Shown: positions 8,716 to 20,461 of the stretch, piece by piece
Layout of the letters: each line of letters begins with the position of its first letter
Numbering within the stretch: position 1 is the stretch's first letter
Source of the DNA: Salisaeta longa DSM 21114
Lineage (GTDB): Bacteria; Bacteroidota; Rhodothermia; Rhodothermales; Salinibacteraceae
DNA: 64,000 bases
Direction: 5' to 3'
Assembly: GCF_000419585.1 (NCBI RefSeq)
Contig: NZ_ATTH01000001.1
Span: 2,192,005-2,256,004, forward strand
Made by a program: the position numbers and the translations under genes
The notes under the pieces: generated by a model
Seen by the model: only the letters and a program-made list of their open reading frames with translations
What the model was told of the DNA's origin: nothing
Databases searched by the model: none

Positions 8716-11700
8716 TCATCCGCAGCCCGTGGTGCTGCCACAGTTGGGGCACATGTGGCAGCTGCCGTTGCGCACGGTGATGGAGCCGCACTCGGGGCAC
8801 GGCGGCGCGTCCGAGGCGTTCTGGAAGGTGGCCGCCACGTCGTCCTTCACCGCATCCGCCTGCGAGGCGTTGTCCACCGTCGCGTCCATGAACGCATTCA
8901 CCGTCTGCCCAATCAGGGCATCGTCGATCGGCGCGGTGGGCGCGTCGAGCGTGCCCAGGTCGTCGGCGGGCGAGGCGGTGTGGCCGCTACGGGACGTCGT
9001 CTCCTCCGCAGCGGCCCGGCTAGGGTCCGGGGTCGCCTCCGCGTCCTGCGGGTCGGCGTCCAAGAACTTGAGGCTCAGGTAGCGGAAGATGTAATCCATC
9101 ATCGACTTCGCGATGGGGATCTGATCGTTCTGCGTAAAGCCACTCGGCTCGAAGCGCATGTGACTAAACTTGCGGCACAGATCCGCCAGCGGCACGCCGT
9201 ACTGCAGCGCAATCGAGATGCTGGTGGCAAACGCGTCCATCATGCCGGCCAGCGTAGAGCCCTGCTTGGCGATGGTGATAAAGATCTCACCGGGCTGCTG
9301 CGTCTCGGGGTAGAGCCCGATGGTGAGGTAGCCCTCGTGCCCAGCGATCGAGAACTTGTGGGTGATGGACGGCCGCTCGTCGGGCAGACGCTTGCGGCGC
9401 GGCTTGTAGACCACCTGCTCGTCGTCAATCGCGGGCGCTTCGTCGGCGGCGTACTGCGGCGCGCCGTCGCCCGAAGGATCGACCGAGGCCTCGGCGGGCT
9501 CTGCCGCCTGCTCCTTCTCCGCCGACTGCGTGTTGCCGCCTTCGGAGGTAGAGAGCGGCTGGCTGCGCTTCGAGTTCTCGCGGTAGATGGCGATTGCCTT
9601 GCACCCAAGATCCCACCCCTTGTGGTACGCATCGGCGATGTCCTCCACCGTGGCGTGCTCGGGCATATTCACCGTCTTGCTAATTGCCCCGGACACAAAC
9701 GGCTGCACGGCGGCCATCATGCGGATGTGGCCCATGTGGTGAATGGACCGCTCGCCGTTGGCGGGTTTGAACGCGCAGTCGAACACCGGCAGGTGCTCGT
9801 CTTTCAGCGCCGGCGCGCCCTCAATCGTGTCGTTGGTGTCAATGTACGCAATGATTGACTCGATCTCCTCGTCGGAGTAGCCAAGGCGCTCGAGGGCATT
9901 GGGCACACTCTTGTTTACGATCTTCATCATGCCCTCGCCCTCGCCGGCGAGCAGCTTGTACTTCACCAGCGCAATGTCCGGCTCGATGCCCGTCGTGTCA
10001 CAGTCCATGTAGAAGCCAATCGTGCCGGTGGGCGCGATCACTGTGGCCTGTGCGTTGCGGTAGCCATGCCGCTCGCCCAGGGCCACCATGCGAGCGGCGC
10101 TTTCGCGGGCACCCGAAAGCAGCTCGTCGGGGCATAGCCCGCGGTCGATGTCTTCCACCGCTGCCTGGTGCTGGCGCATCACGTCCAAGAACGGTTCTTC
10201 GTTCTCGGCATAGCCGTCAAACGGACCGATGGCCTTGTTCGCGGCGATCTCGGCGCTGCGGGCGTACGCCTCGCAGTGGTTGATGGCTTGCACGGCCCCG
10301 GCCACCGCGCGGCCCTCGTCCGAGTCGTACGGGTAGCCCATCGACATGAGGAGGGCGCCGAGGTTGGCGAAGCCCAGCCCCAGCGGACGGAAGGCGTGGC
10401 TGTTGCGCGCGATGGCTTCGCTTGGGTAGCCGGCGTTGTCCACCAGAATCTCCTGCGCCGTAATAAAGATGCGCGCAGCGGCCCGCAGCCGCTCCACATC
10501 TACCGACCCGTCGGCCCGCTGATACTTCCGCAGGTTCAACGATGCCAGATTACACGCCGAGTTGTCCAAGAACATGTACTCGGAGCAATTGTGCACGGCG
10601 ACGCCATTGGCCACAAAGTGATCAGTTGCCGGCTCGGTGAGGTCGTAGACCGGCTCTTCGCCAAGCAGCTCCATCGATACGACGCGATCTGTCATGCGAT
10701 CGCGGTAGGTGCCCACGCGCTCGTTGAGTGCCTGGAGCGCCGCAGACTTTTGGCTCTCGGCCATGAAGCCGATTTCTTCTGCAAAGCGAACGCGGCTGGA
10801 ACGCGTGATGCGCAAGCTGTGCAGTTGCTTGACATCGTACTCCTTCAGTCCCCCTTTTCCATCCGGCATCAACGCACGGCTGGTCAGGCGGCGGTTACGA
10901 TACAGTTTACCCTTGATGCCGAATCCGAGCAGCAAGGTTTGGACTTGTTCCAGCAGCGTCTCAGAAGTCGAGTCGAGGCCAACGTACTGGCTCTTGTCGG
11001 CGTTGTCTACCACGGTACCGTCGGCCGTAAAGAGCCCGCGCAACAACGCAGCCATACTCTCGCGATCGAGGGCAAATGCAGTGTCTTTAAGCCGTTTGGC
11101 GCTCGATCCCTCATCTAGCACCACGTACCGATCCAACAGCTCGCGTACAGACGCGGCAGACGTTGCTACTGCGGCGCTTGTATCACGCTCGGTGACTGCC
11201 ACCGTGCCACGCTGCCGCTGGAACCGATTGACAACCGCTGCTGCCTTTTCAGCAACAAGCGTCTCTTGATCTTTGTCCATCGCAAGCGTAGCAACGGTGC
11301 CGCTGATGCATCCGTCACCTAGCATCAAACCTACGTACTCGGCCGTATCTGCCGCCAACGCATCCGTGCCGAAGCGGGGCTGCATGAGCCGCACCGTGTC
11401 GTCTTTGGTCAGCTCCGCAGCAGGTACGTCGCCGCGGTTCTCTGTCCAAACAGGATGATCCGCGGTGAGCTTAATCGTGTAGCCGCTTTTCGTACGAAGG
11501 CGGTACACGGGCTTTGTGCCGGTTTCAATGACACGAGTCGCGCGGTGCAGCTTGCCATCGAGCCCAACGATACGTGGCGTTTCCCCAAGCAGGCTGTCAA
11601 TGCGGCGCAGACCGTGCGCGGTGGCTACGAGCGTGTCGCCCGTCACGCAGGGATTGCTGGAATTGATCTTGTCGGTGTTCGGACACGTGTGCCACTGCTG

Positions 11701-12855
11701 GATGGTGTCTTCGTACTGCAGGCCGGGATCGCCGCAGATGTAGGTGCCCTCGGCCACTTGTTCGAGGAGCGCGGCGGCATCTACCTCGTCGATCACTTCG
11801 CCGTCTAGCACGGCGCGCAGCGGGTAGGTGTCGCCCGTCTCGGCCGCTTCCATGAAGGCATCGGTGACGCGCAGGCTCTGGTTGACGTTCTGGAAGTCGA
11901 CCGCGCCATACGCAGGCCCGTTAAACGAGCCGTCGTAGCCCTGTTCGATGAGGGCCCATGCCTTCTTCTCCTCCTCTTGCTTGGCCTTCACGAACGCTTC
12001 CACGTCGGGGTGCCAGCACTTGAGGGTTTGCATGATCGCGGCCCGACGCGTTTTGCCGCCGCTCTTGATGGTGCCGCCGGTGGCGTCTTGCACCTTCATA
12101 AAGCTGACGGGCCCCGAGGGCACGCCGCCGCCGGAGAGCTTCTCCTTCGAGGAACGCAGGGTCGACCAGTCGCCGCCCACGCCCGATCCGAACTTGAACA
12201 GGCGCGCGCTCTCGGCCATGGTGCGCCAGATGCCGTCGATGGAGTCCTCGACGTCAACGATGAAGCACGCCGAGGCCTGCGGGTGCTCGTACGGGTCGAC
12301 CTGCACAATCGCTTGTGCCTCGTCGTCCCAGCCGTAGATCTTTTTGTCGCCGGTGTCGCGGATGCCGTACTGCTGCCCGAGGCCCACATTAAACCACACG
12401 GGCGAGTTGAACGCCCCGTACTGGTTCACGCACAGCCAGGTCAGCTCCTCGTAAAACGTCTCGGCGTCTTCTTCCGTCGCAAAGTAGTCTTGCGCGCGGC
12501 CCCAGTCGGCAATGGTGCGGGTGACGCGCTCCACCAGCTGCTTGACGGAATACTCGCGCTGGCCGTCGGCCGGCGAGCCGTTGCCGGCATCTTGGTCGCC
12601 GTAAAAGTATTTGGAGGCCACCACGTTGGTGGCGAGCTGACTCCACGACGACGGAAACTCGACGTCTTCTTGTTCGAAGATGGCCTCGCCGTCAGGGTTT
12701 TTGATGGCCGCGGTGCGGCGGTCCCAGTCAAGCTCGTCAAACGGATGCGTGTCTTCCGACGAGAATACGCGCTCGATGGAGAGCCCGTCGGCCAACGCGT
12801 CGGCGTCGGGCAGGGCGGGCGCACCGGTGGAGGCGGTAGCGGATGATTCGGACAT
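8716..12855 (-). CDS. nrdJ: adenosylcobalamin-dependent class II ribonucleotide reductase, with intein
   Basis: The 1379-residue precursor is the B12-dependent enzyme that makes deoxyribonucleotides. The extein contains [44 protein letters not shown], and [18 protein letters not shown], all of which are class II landmarks. The C-terminus has a zinc-finger-like CPECGSIT...[11 protein letters not shown] tail with cysteines able to re-reduce the active site. An intein interrupts the NPC/SEY site. Removing the 354-residue intein leaves about 1025 residues, normal for the family. A long acidic linker precedes the DUF-like C-terminal domain. Upstream there are DnaA boxes that could tie expression to replication. 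Confidence 0.95.
   Translation of the reverse strand: [1379 protein letters not shown]
10588..11649 (-). other. intein with LAGLIDADG-type homing endonuclease, inside nrdJ
   Basis: The 354-residue insertion begins with Cys1 ([10 protein letters not shown], splice block A), has block B (LTADHPVW, the TxxH motif), two dodecapeptide endonuclease motifs ([11 protein letters not shown] and [10 protein letters not shown]) and ends with block F/G ([12 protein letters not shown]) before the +1 Cys of CSEYMFLD. All residues for protein splicing are present, so it should remove itself and join NP to CSEY. It sits in a strictly conserved catalytic stretch, the typical site choice of an intein. The two endonuclease motifs keep an acidic residue, so homing activity may remain. 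Confidence 0.93.
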
Positions 12856-13506
12856 TGAGTAGCCTGTGCTGATGAATTCAAATGCATTGAACGATGCGGG
12901 GCCGTCGTTTCAGGTGCGTGCGCTGCGCCCTGTCGATGGGCCGTGCCGTGCATGCACCCTTGGCCCCGTGGGGCACGAGCGACGCCCGCTGCCTACCAAA
13001 GCCATGCGCGCACTGCAGATGAACGCGGCCGGACGTGGGGGACGGGCGCTTCGGCGCTTCTGCGAGCTGTACGCACACAACCGATGCACAACCCCCCGAT
13101 GGCAGGACCTGCGACCGGGGGCGGTTCCAACAAACGACGGCGGGTGCCAATCGTGGATACCCAAAGAATCGAAGCGCCGCCACGGATGCAAGTCAAGTTA
13201 TCCACAAAGCACTAACGTCTGCCCTACGGGCCGCACGGCCGGTTTCCCTGCGGCGCTATCTGCATAACGGACATTCCGCTTTTGCCCCAAGGGCCTATTT
13301 TTTGCCCGTAATGGCATGGGGGATACTCCGTTATTGATCAAGATCGTGTCATTTGCCGTGCACGAACCGATCGGGGATTAGCGGCGCAGAACCAGCATCC
13401 GCGCGACGTTATCCACAAGCTATCCACAGGGCCTCCCGGGTGGGGGCGGTGCCCCGGGGCCGCCGCGCGGCCCGCGCACTTGCATAACGGAAATTGCTTG
13501 CGGGCG
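12856..13506 (-). promoter_or_regulatory. nrdJ upstream region with DnaA boxes
   Basis: This 650-nt gap between uvrA's stop and nrdJ's start has no convincing gene. It contains TTATCCACA exactly at 13198-13206 and 13409-13417, and CTATCCACA at 13420-13428, matching DnaA boxes (consensus TTATCCACA). On the nrdJ strand these read TGTGGATAA. Two copies of an 11-bp TGCATAACGGA lie at 13261 and 13481. DnaA boxes near ribonucleotide reductase promoters are known in other bacteria, so replication-linked control is plausible. No cobalamin riboswitch features were found despite the B12-dependent product. Confidence 0.6.
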
Positions 13507-16416
<2,910 letters not shown>

Positions 16417-16628
16417 GAACCAAAGAAAGGCCAACCGAGGGAGGGACGACAGAACATTTACACCCGCCCTGCGGCCCGACGTTTCCCGTTGCGCGGGCCG
16501 CGCCCCAGGCGTTGCGGGTGCGTTGCGGGTGTGCGCCGCGTGTGCAAATCGGGCGCAGCGCTGAACCCCGTGCCTCACCTTCCGTTAGGTATATGCTATA
16601 TCCTCTTGCACTGACTCGCGCGCTGCGC

Positions 16629-17702
16629 ATGCTCGACCGCATTTGCTCTCTCATTCGCGACAACGAACGCTTCTTCGTTGTCACCCACATTCGACCGGAT
16701 GGCGACGCGCTCGGGTCGCAGATTGCGCTGGGCCACTTCCTGAAGGCCCTGGGGAAAGAGGTGACGCTCCTCAACAGCGACGACCCGCCGCCCAATCTTG
16801 AGTGGATGCCCGGCATTGACGCCGTGGAGACCTTTGACGGGTCGGTGGCTTACCACGAGGCGCTCAACGACGCCGACGTCGTGTTTGTGGTGGACGCCAA
16901 CGACGCCGATCGCCTCGGACGGCTCGGCCCCATCGTGGAGGCCGGCGCGGCCGATACGGTGCTCATCGACCACCACCAGGCGCCCGACACGTGGTTCACC
17001 GTGTCGTACGTGCGTAGCGAGGCGGCCGCCACCGGCGAGATGATTTACGACATCATTGCGGCGTACGATGCCGACCGCATCGACGCCACCATTGCCACGG
17101 CGCTGTACACCGCCATCATGACCGACACCGGCTCGTTTCGGTTCACGAGCGTCACGCCGCGCATCCACCGCATCATTGCCGATGTGCTGGAGCGCGGCAG
17201 CATTCAGCCGGCGCCCATCCACGAGCAGATCTACGACCGCAAGTCGATGCCCGCGCTTCGGCTGTTGGGCCTCATGCTCAATCGTATCCGGCTGCGCTAC
17301 GACGGCCAGGTGGCGTACTCCATCCTCACGCAGCGCATGGTCGACGACGCGGGCGCAAGCTGGAACGACAAGGACGGCTTCGTCAACTACCTGCTTTCCA
17401 TTGACGGCGTGCGCGCCGCGCTGCTCTTTAGCGAAGTGAACGACGGCGCGAAGATCAGCTTCCGCTCAGAAGCCGGCACCCGCGTAGACGAATGGGCCCG
17501 CAGCTTCGACGGCGGCGGCCACAAAAATGCCGCCGGGGCCTACGTGCGCCGTCCGTCCTTGAAAGAGGTCGTCGACCACGTGCTTGACGCCGCGCCGCGC
17601 TTCCTCGACCTTGCTCCCGAGGCGGCCACGCACAACATGCTCTCGGCCGAAGATGAAGATTACCTGCGCACGCTGATGGATGCGCAGCACGAAGACGCGT
17701 AA
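16629..17702 (+). CDS. nrnA: DHH-family phosphoesterase (NrnA-like nanoRNase / pAp phosphatase)
   Basis: The protein has the DHH motifs: HIRPDGDALGS near residue 20, VDANDADR near 95, LIDHHQ near 115, then the DHHA1 domain with a GGGHKNAAGA motif near 300. NrnA enzymes degrade short oligoribonucleotides and dephosphorylate pAp, and together with cysH in this genome this would clear the by-product of sulfate assimilation. I placed the start at ATG 16629, giving 357 residues; an ATG at 16593 is possible. A TATATGCTAT stretch about 40 nt upstream could be promoter sequence. It is the first of a three-gene run with pepA and pdxA. Confidence 0.88.
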   Translation: MLDRICSLIRDNERFFVVTHIRPDGDALGSQIALGHFLKALGKEVTLLNSDDPPPNLEWMPGIDAVETFDGSVAYHEALNDADVVFVVDANDADRLGRLGPIVEAGAADTVLIDHHQAPDTWFTVSYVRSEAAATGEMIYDIIAAYDADRIDATIATALYTAIMTDTGSFRFTSVTPRIHRIIADVLERGSIQPAPIHEQIYDRKSMPALRLLGLMLNRIRLRYDGQVAYSILTQRMVDDAGASWNDKDGFVNYLLSIDGVRAALLFSEVNDGAKISFRSEAGTRVDEWARSFDGGGHKNAAGAYVRRPSLKEVVDHVLDAAPRFLDLAPEAATHNMLSAEDEDYLRTLMDAQHEDA

Positions 17703-17750
17703 CGCCTGCACGATGACGCCTCATCAGTTCCCTCACGCCCTGCTGTCCTC

Positions 17751-19250
17751 ATGACCATTACCCGCTCCACCGACGCGCCGCTCGCGGCGACCCCCGACGT
17801 ACTCATTGTCCCGCTTGTGGCCGCACCCGCACCGCCCTTGGTGGACGCCCTGACGGACGTGCTGGGGGACGGACTCTCCGCGGCCGTGCGCGACCTCAAG
17901 GACGACGCGGGCGCCACGCGCACCCTGTACCCCGATGCGCTGTTGGGCGGGCGCGCCGTGGTGGTGTCGTGCGGCCCGGCGGCCGAGGTGGATGCCGAAG
18001 CCCTGCGTATTGCCGCGGCCGCCGGCGTGTCCGCAGCACGCGAGGCCCCGGCCGATACCCTGGGCCTGCTGTGGCCCGACGTTGACCTGCCCACCGCGCG
18101 CATCGCCGAGGCCCTTGCGACCGGCGCCGTGCTGGGCGGCTACCGCTTTCGCCGCTACAAGACGGACGACGCGCCCGCCGTGCCCGGCACGCTGCACGTC
18201 TTCCCCAGCGATGATACCGACGGCACGGCCATCGATCGCGGGTTGCGCGCCGGACGCATCGCGGCACAGGCCGCCTGCACCGCGCGCGACTGGGTGAATC
18301 GCTCGCCCCACGAAAAATCGGCGCCCGCGTTCTCCGAGGCCCTGCAGGAATCCGGCGCCACCCATGGCTACGACGTAGCCGTGCTCGACCAGTCGGCCAT
18401 CGAAAGCGAGGGGATGGGCGGGCTGCTGGCCGTGAATCGCGGCAGCCACGCGCCGCCCACCTTCAACATTCTCACGCACACGCCCGATGACGCCGTGAAC
18501 CGGCGCCCCATCGTGCTGGTGGGCAAGGGCGTGATGTTTGACACCGGCGGCCTTTCGCTAAAGCCCACCAAGGACTCGATGGACATGATGAAGTGCGACA
18601 TGGCCGGCGCCGCGGCCGTGATGGGCACGTTTGAGGCGCTGGCCGCGCTAGAGGTGCCGCTGCACGTCATCGGACTGATTCCGGCCACCGACAACCGGCC
18701 GGGCTATAACGCCTACGTGCCGGGCGATGTGGTACACATGCACGACGGCACCACCGTCGAGGTCCTCAACACCGACGCCGAGGGCCGCCTCTGCCTCGCC
18801 GACGCCCTCTCCTATGCCAAGCGCTACAACCCGACGCTTGCCATTGACCTGGCCACGCTCACCGGCGCCGCGGTGGTGGCGCTGGGCCACGAAGCCGCGG
18901 CCCTCATGACCGCCGAAGATGACGCCGCAGCCGAGCGCCTCTTTGCCATGCAGCGCGCCGGCGAGCGCACCGGCGAGCGCGTGCATCCGCTGCCCATGTA
19001 CGACCGCTACGGCACGCTGCTGGAGAGCGACGTAGCCGACCTTAAAAATGTGGGCGGCCGGGCGGCGGGCAGCATCACGGCCGGGAAATTTCTGGAACAC
19101 TTTGCCCCCAGCCCCTGGCTTCATCTTGACATTGCCGGCACGGCTTTTCTACAACAAAAGAAGGACTATCGCCCGGCCGGCGGCACGGGCTTTGGCGTGC
19201 GGCTGTTGGTCGACTTTTTGCGTGAATATGTGACGACGCATGCCGACTGA
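17751..19250 (+). CDS. pepA: leucyl aminopeptidase (M17)
   Basis: The 499-residue enzyme is a family M17 aminopeptidase that releases N-terminal residues from peptides using two metal ions. The second half shows the metal and catalytic region GKGVMFDTGGLSLKPTKDSM, then MKCDMAGAAAVMG and the signature NTDAEGRLCLADAL. The N-terminal domain is the less conserved regulatory half. It starts about 50 nt after nrnA and about 45 nt before pdxA on the same strand, so the three may be co-transcribed. Confidence 0.95.
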   Translation: MTITRSTDAPLAATPDVLIVPLVAAPAPPLVDALTDVLGDGLSAAVRDLKDDAGATRTLYPDALLGGRAVVVSCGPAAEVDAEALRIAAAAGVSAAREAPADTLGLLWPDVDLPTARIAEALATGAVLGGYRFRRYKTDDAPAVPGTLHVFPSDDTDGTAIDRGLRAGRIAAQAACTARDWVNRSPHEKSAPAFSEALQESGATHGYDVAVLDQSAIESEGMGGLLAVNRGSHAPPTFNILTHTPDDAVNRRPIVLVGKGVMFDTGGLSLKPTKDSMDMMKCDMAGAAAVMGTFEALAALEVPLHVIGLIPATDNRPGYNAYVPGDVVHMHDGTTVEVLNTDAEGRLCLADALSYAKRYNPTLAIDLATLTGAAVVALGHEAAALMTAEDDAAAERLFAMQRAGERTGERVHPLPMYDRYGTLLESDVADLKNVGGRAAGSITAGKFLEHFAPSPWLHLDIAGTAFLQQKKDYRPAGGTGFGVRLLVDFLREYVTTHAD

Positions 19251-19294
19251 TGCATGCGCCGCTGCTCTGTTCTGTTTTATGAACTCCGCTGCTT

Positions 19295-20371
19295 ATGGCT
19301 ATTCATCGCCCCACGTTTCAGCGCCCCTCGCCCGATCGTTCCCGCGGCAATGCCCCCCGCGTTGGCATCACCCTGGGCGACCCCAACGGCATCGGGCCGG
19401 AGGTCATCTTAAAGTGCCTGCATGAGCCCGAACTGCCGCCCATGCTGCCCCTGGTGATTGGCTCGCCGCACGTGCTGCGGGTGCACGCCGACACGCTGGG
19501 GTACTCCGACCTCACCATCCACGTGGTGGATGAGGTGCCGGAAACGGTTCCATCGGACGGCATCACGGTGCTGCGCGTGGGCGAGGAGACGCCCACGGTC
19601 TCGTTTGGCGCCGTCACGGCGGCAGGCGGTGCCCTGGCGATGGAGGCTGTGGCGCGTGCTGTGGATGCCTGCACGAGCGGCGCGCTCGATGCGATGGTCA
19701 CCGCGCCCATCTCGAAGGACGCCATTGCCCAGGCCGGGCACACCGCGCCGGGGCACACCGAGTTTATCGCCGAACGCACCGGCACGGCCCAACCCACCAT
19801 GATGATGGTGGCCGGGGGCTTGCGCGTGGGCCTCGTCACGGGCCACATCCCCGTCAGCCAGATTGCAGCCGGCATTACGCAGGAGGCCATCTTGCAGAAG
19901 CTCCGCGTGTTGGAGCGCTCGCTCACCGTCGACTTTGGCATTGAGGCGCCGCGCATTGCGGTGCTGGGCCTCAATCCGCACGCGGGCGACGGGGGCGTGT
20001 TGGGCCGCGAGGAGGAGCAGATCATCGGTCCGGCGCTGGCGCGCGCCCGCGGCGAAGGATTCGACGTGGAGGGCCCGCTGCCGGCCGATGGCTACTTTGC
20101 CACGCAGCTTGACGAAGGCTACGACGCGGTGCTGGCCATGTACCACGACCAGGGGCTGGTGCCGTTTAAGGCGCTTGCGTTCGACCGCGGCGTCAACTAC
20201 ACGGCGGGCCTGCCCATTGTGCGCACCTCGCCCGATCATGGCACGGCCTACGGCATCGCCGGCAAGGGCATGGCGCTGCCCGGCAGCATGCGCAGCGCGC
20301 TAGAGCTCGCCGTGGTGGTGGCCCAGAACCGTGCGCGCTACGAGGATGCCGCCCAGCGTGTGCTTCCCTAG
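19295..20371 (+). CDS. pdxA: 4-hydroxythreonine-4-phosphate dehydrogenase
   Basis: The 358-residue protein is PdxA, the NAD-dependent enzyme of pyridoxal phosphate synthesis. It has GITLGDPNGIGPEV near 30, TAPISKDAI near 145, NPHAGDGGVLGREE near 230 and YHDQGLVPFKALAFDRG near 285, all typical of the family and including the metal-binding histidines. It may supply PLP for several PLP enzymes in the window. A GC-rich hairpin follows it before the convergent glutamate dehydrogenase gene. Confidence 0.94.
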   Translation: MAIHRPTFQRPSPDRSRGNAPRVGITLGDPNGIGPEVILKCLHEPELPPMLPLVIGSPHVLRVHADTLGYSDLTIHVVDEVPETVPSDGITVLRVGEETPTVSFGAVTAAGGALAMEAVARAVDACTSGALDAMVTAPISKDAIAQAGHTAPGHTEFIAERTGTAQPTMMMVAGGLRVGLVTGHIPVSQIAAGITQEAILQKLRVLERSLTVDFGIEAPRIAVLGLNPHAGDGGVLGREEEQIIGPALARARGEGFDVEGPLPADGYFATQLDEGYDAVLAMYHDQGLVPFKALAFDRGVNYTAGLPIVRTSPDHGTAYGIAGKGMALPGSMRSALELAVVVAQNRARYEDAAQRVLP

Positions 20372-20400
20372 CGGGCGTTGCATACCACCGACAACACAAC

Positions 20401-20437
20401 GAAAGGGGCGATGCCACACCGGCACCGCCCCTCTTTC
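20401..20437. terminator. hairpin between convergent pdxA and gdh
   Basis: GAAAGGGGCG-ATGCC pairs with GGCAC-CGCCCC-TCTTTC through a GC-rich stem with one or two imperfections around ACACC. It lies between two convergent genes, about 30 nt past the pdxA stop and 25 nt past the gdh stop, so it can stop transcription from both sides. No long T tract. Confidence 0.6.
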
Positions 20438-20461
20438 GTGTCCGCAAAAAGAAGCCGTCGA

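Noticed and set aside
13198..13428. Replication origin suggested by DnaA boxes.
   Set aside because: Only three boxes, no AT-rich unwinding element, no dnaA or dnaN nearby; promoter regulation is simpler.
12856..13506. Possible cobalamin riboswitch upstream of nrdJ, expected for a B12-dependent enzyme.
   Set aside because: No B12 box or conserved core could be recognised on either strand; DnaA boxes were the only clear motifs.
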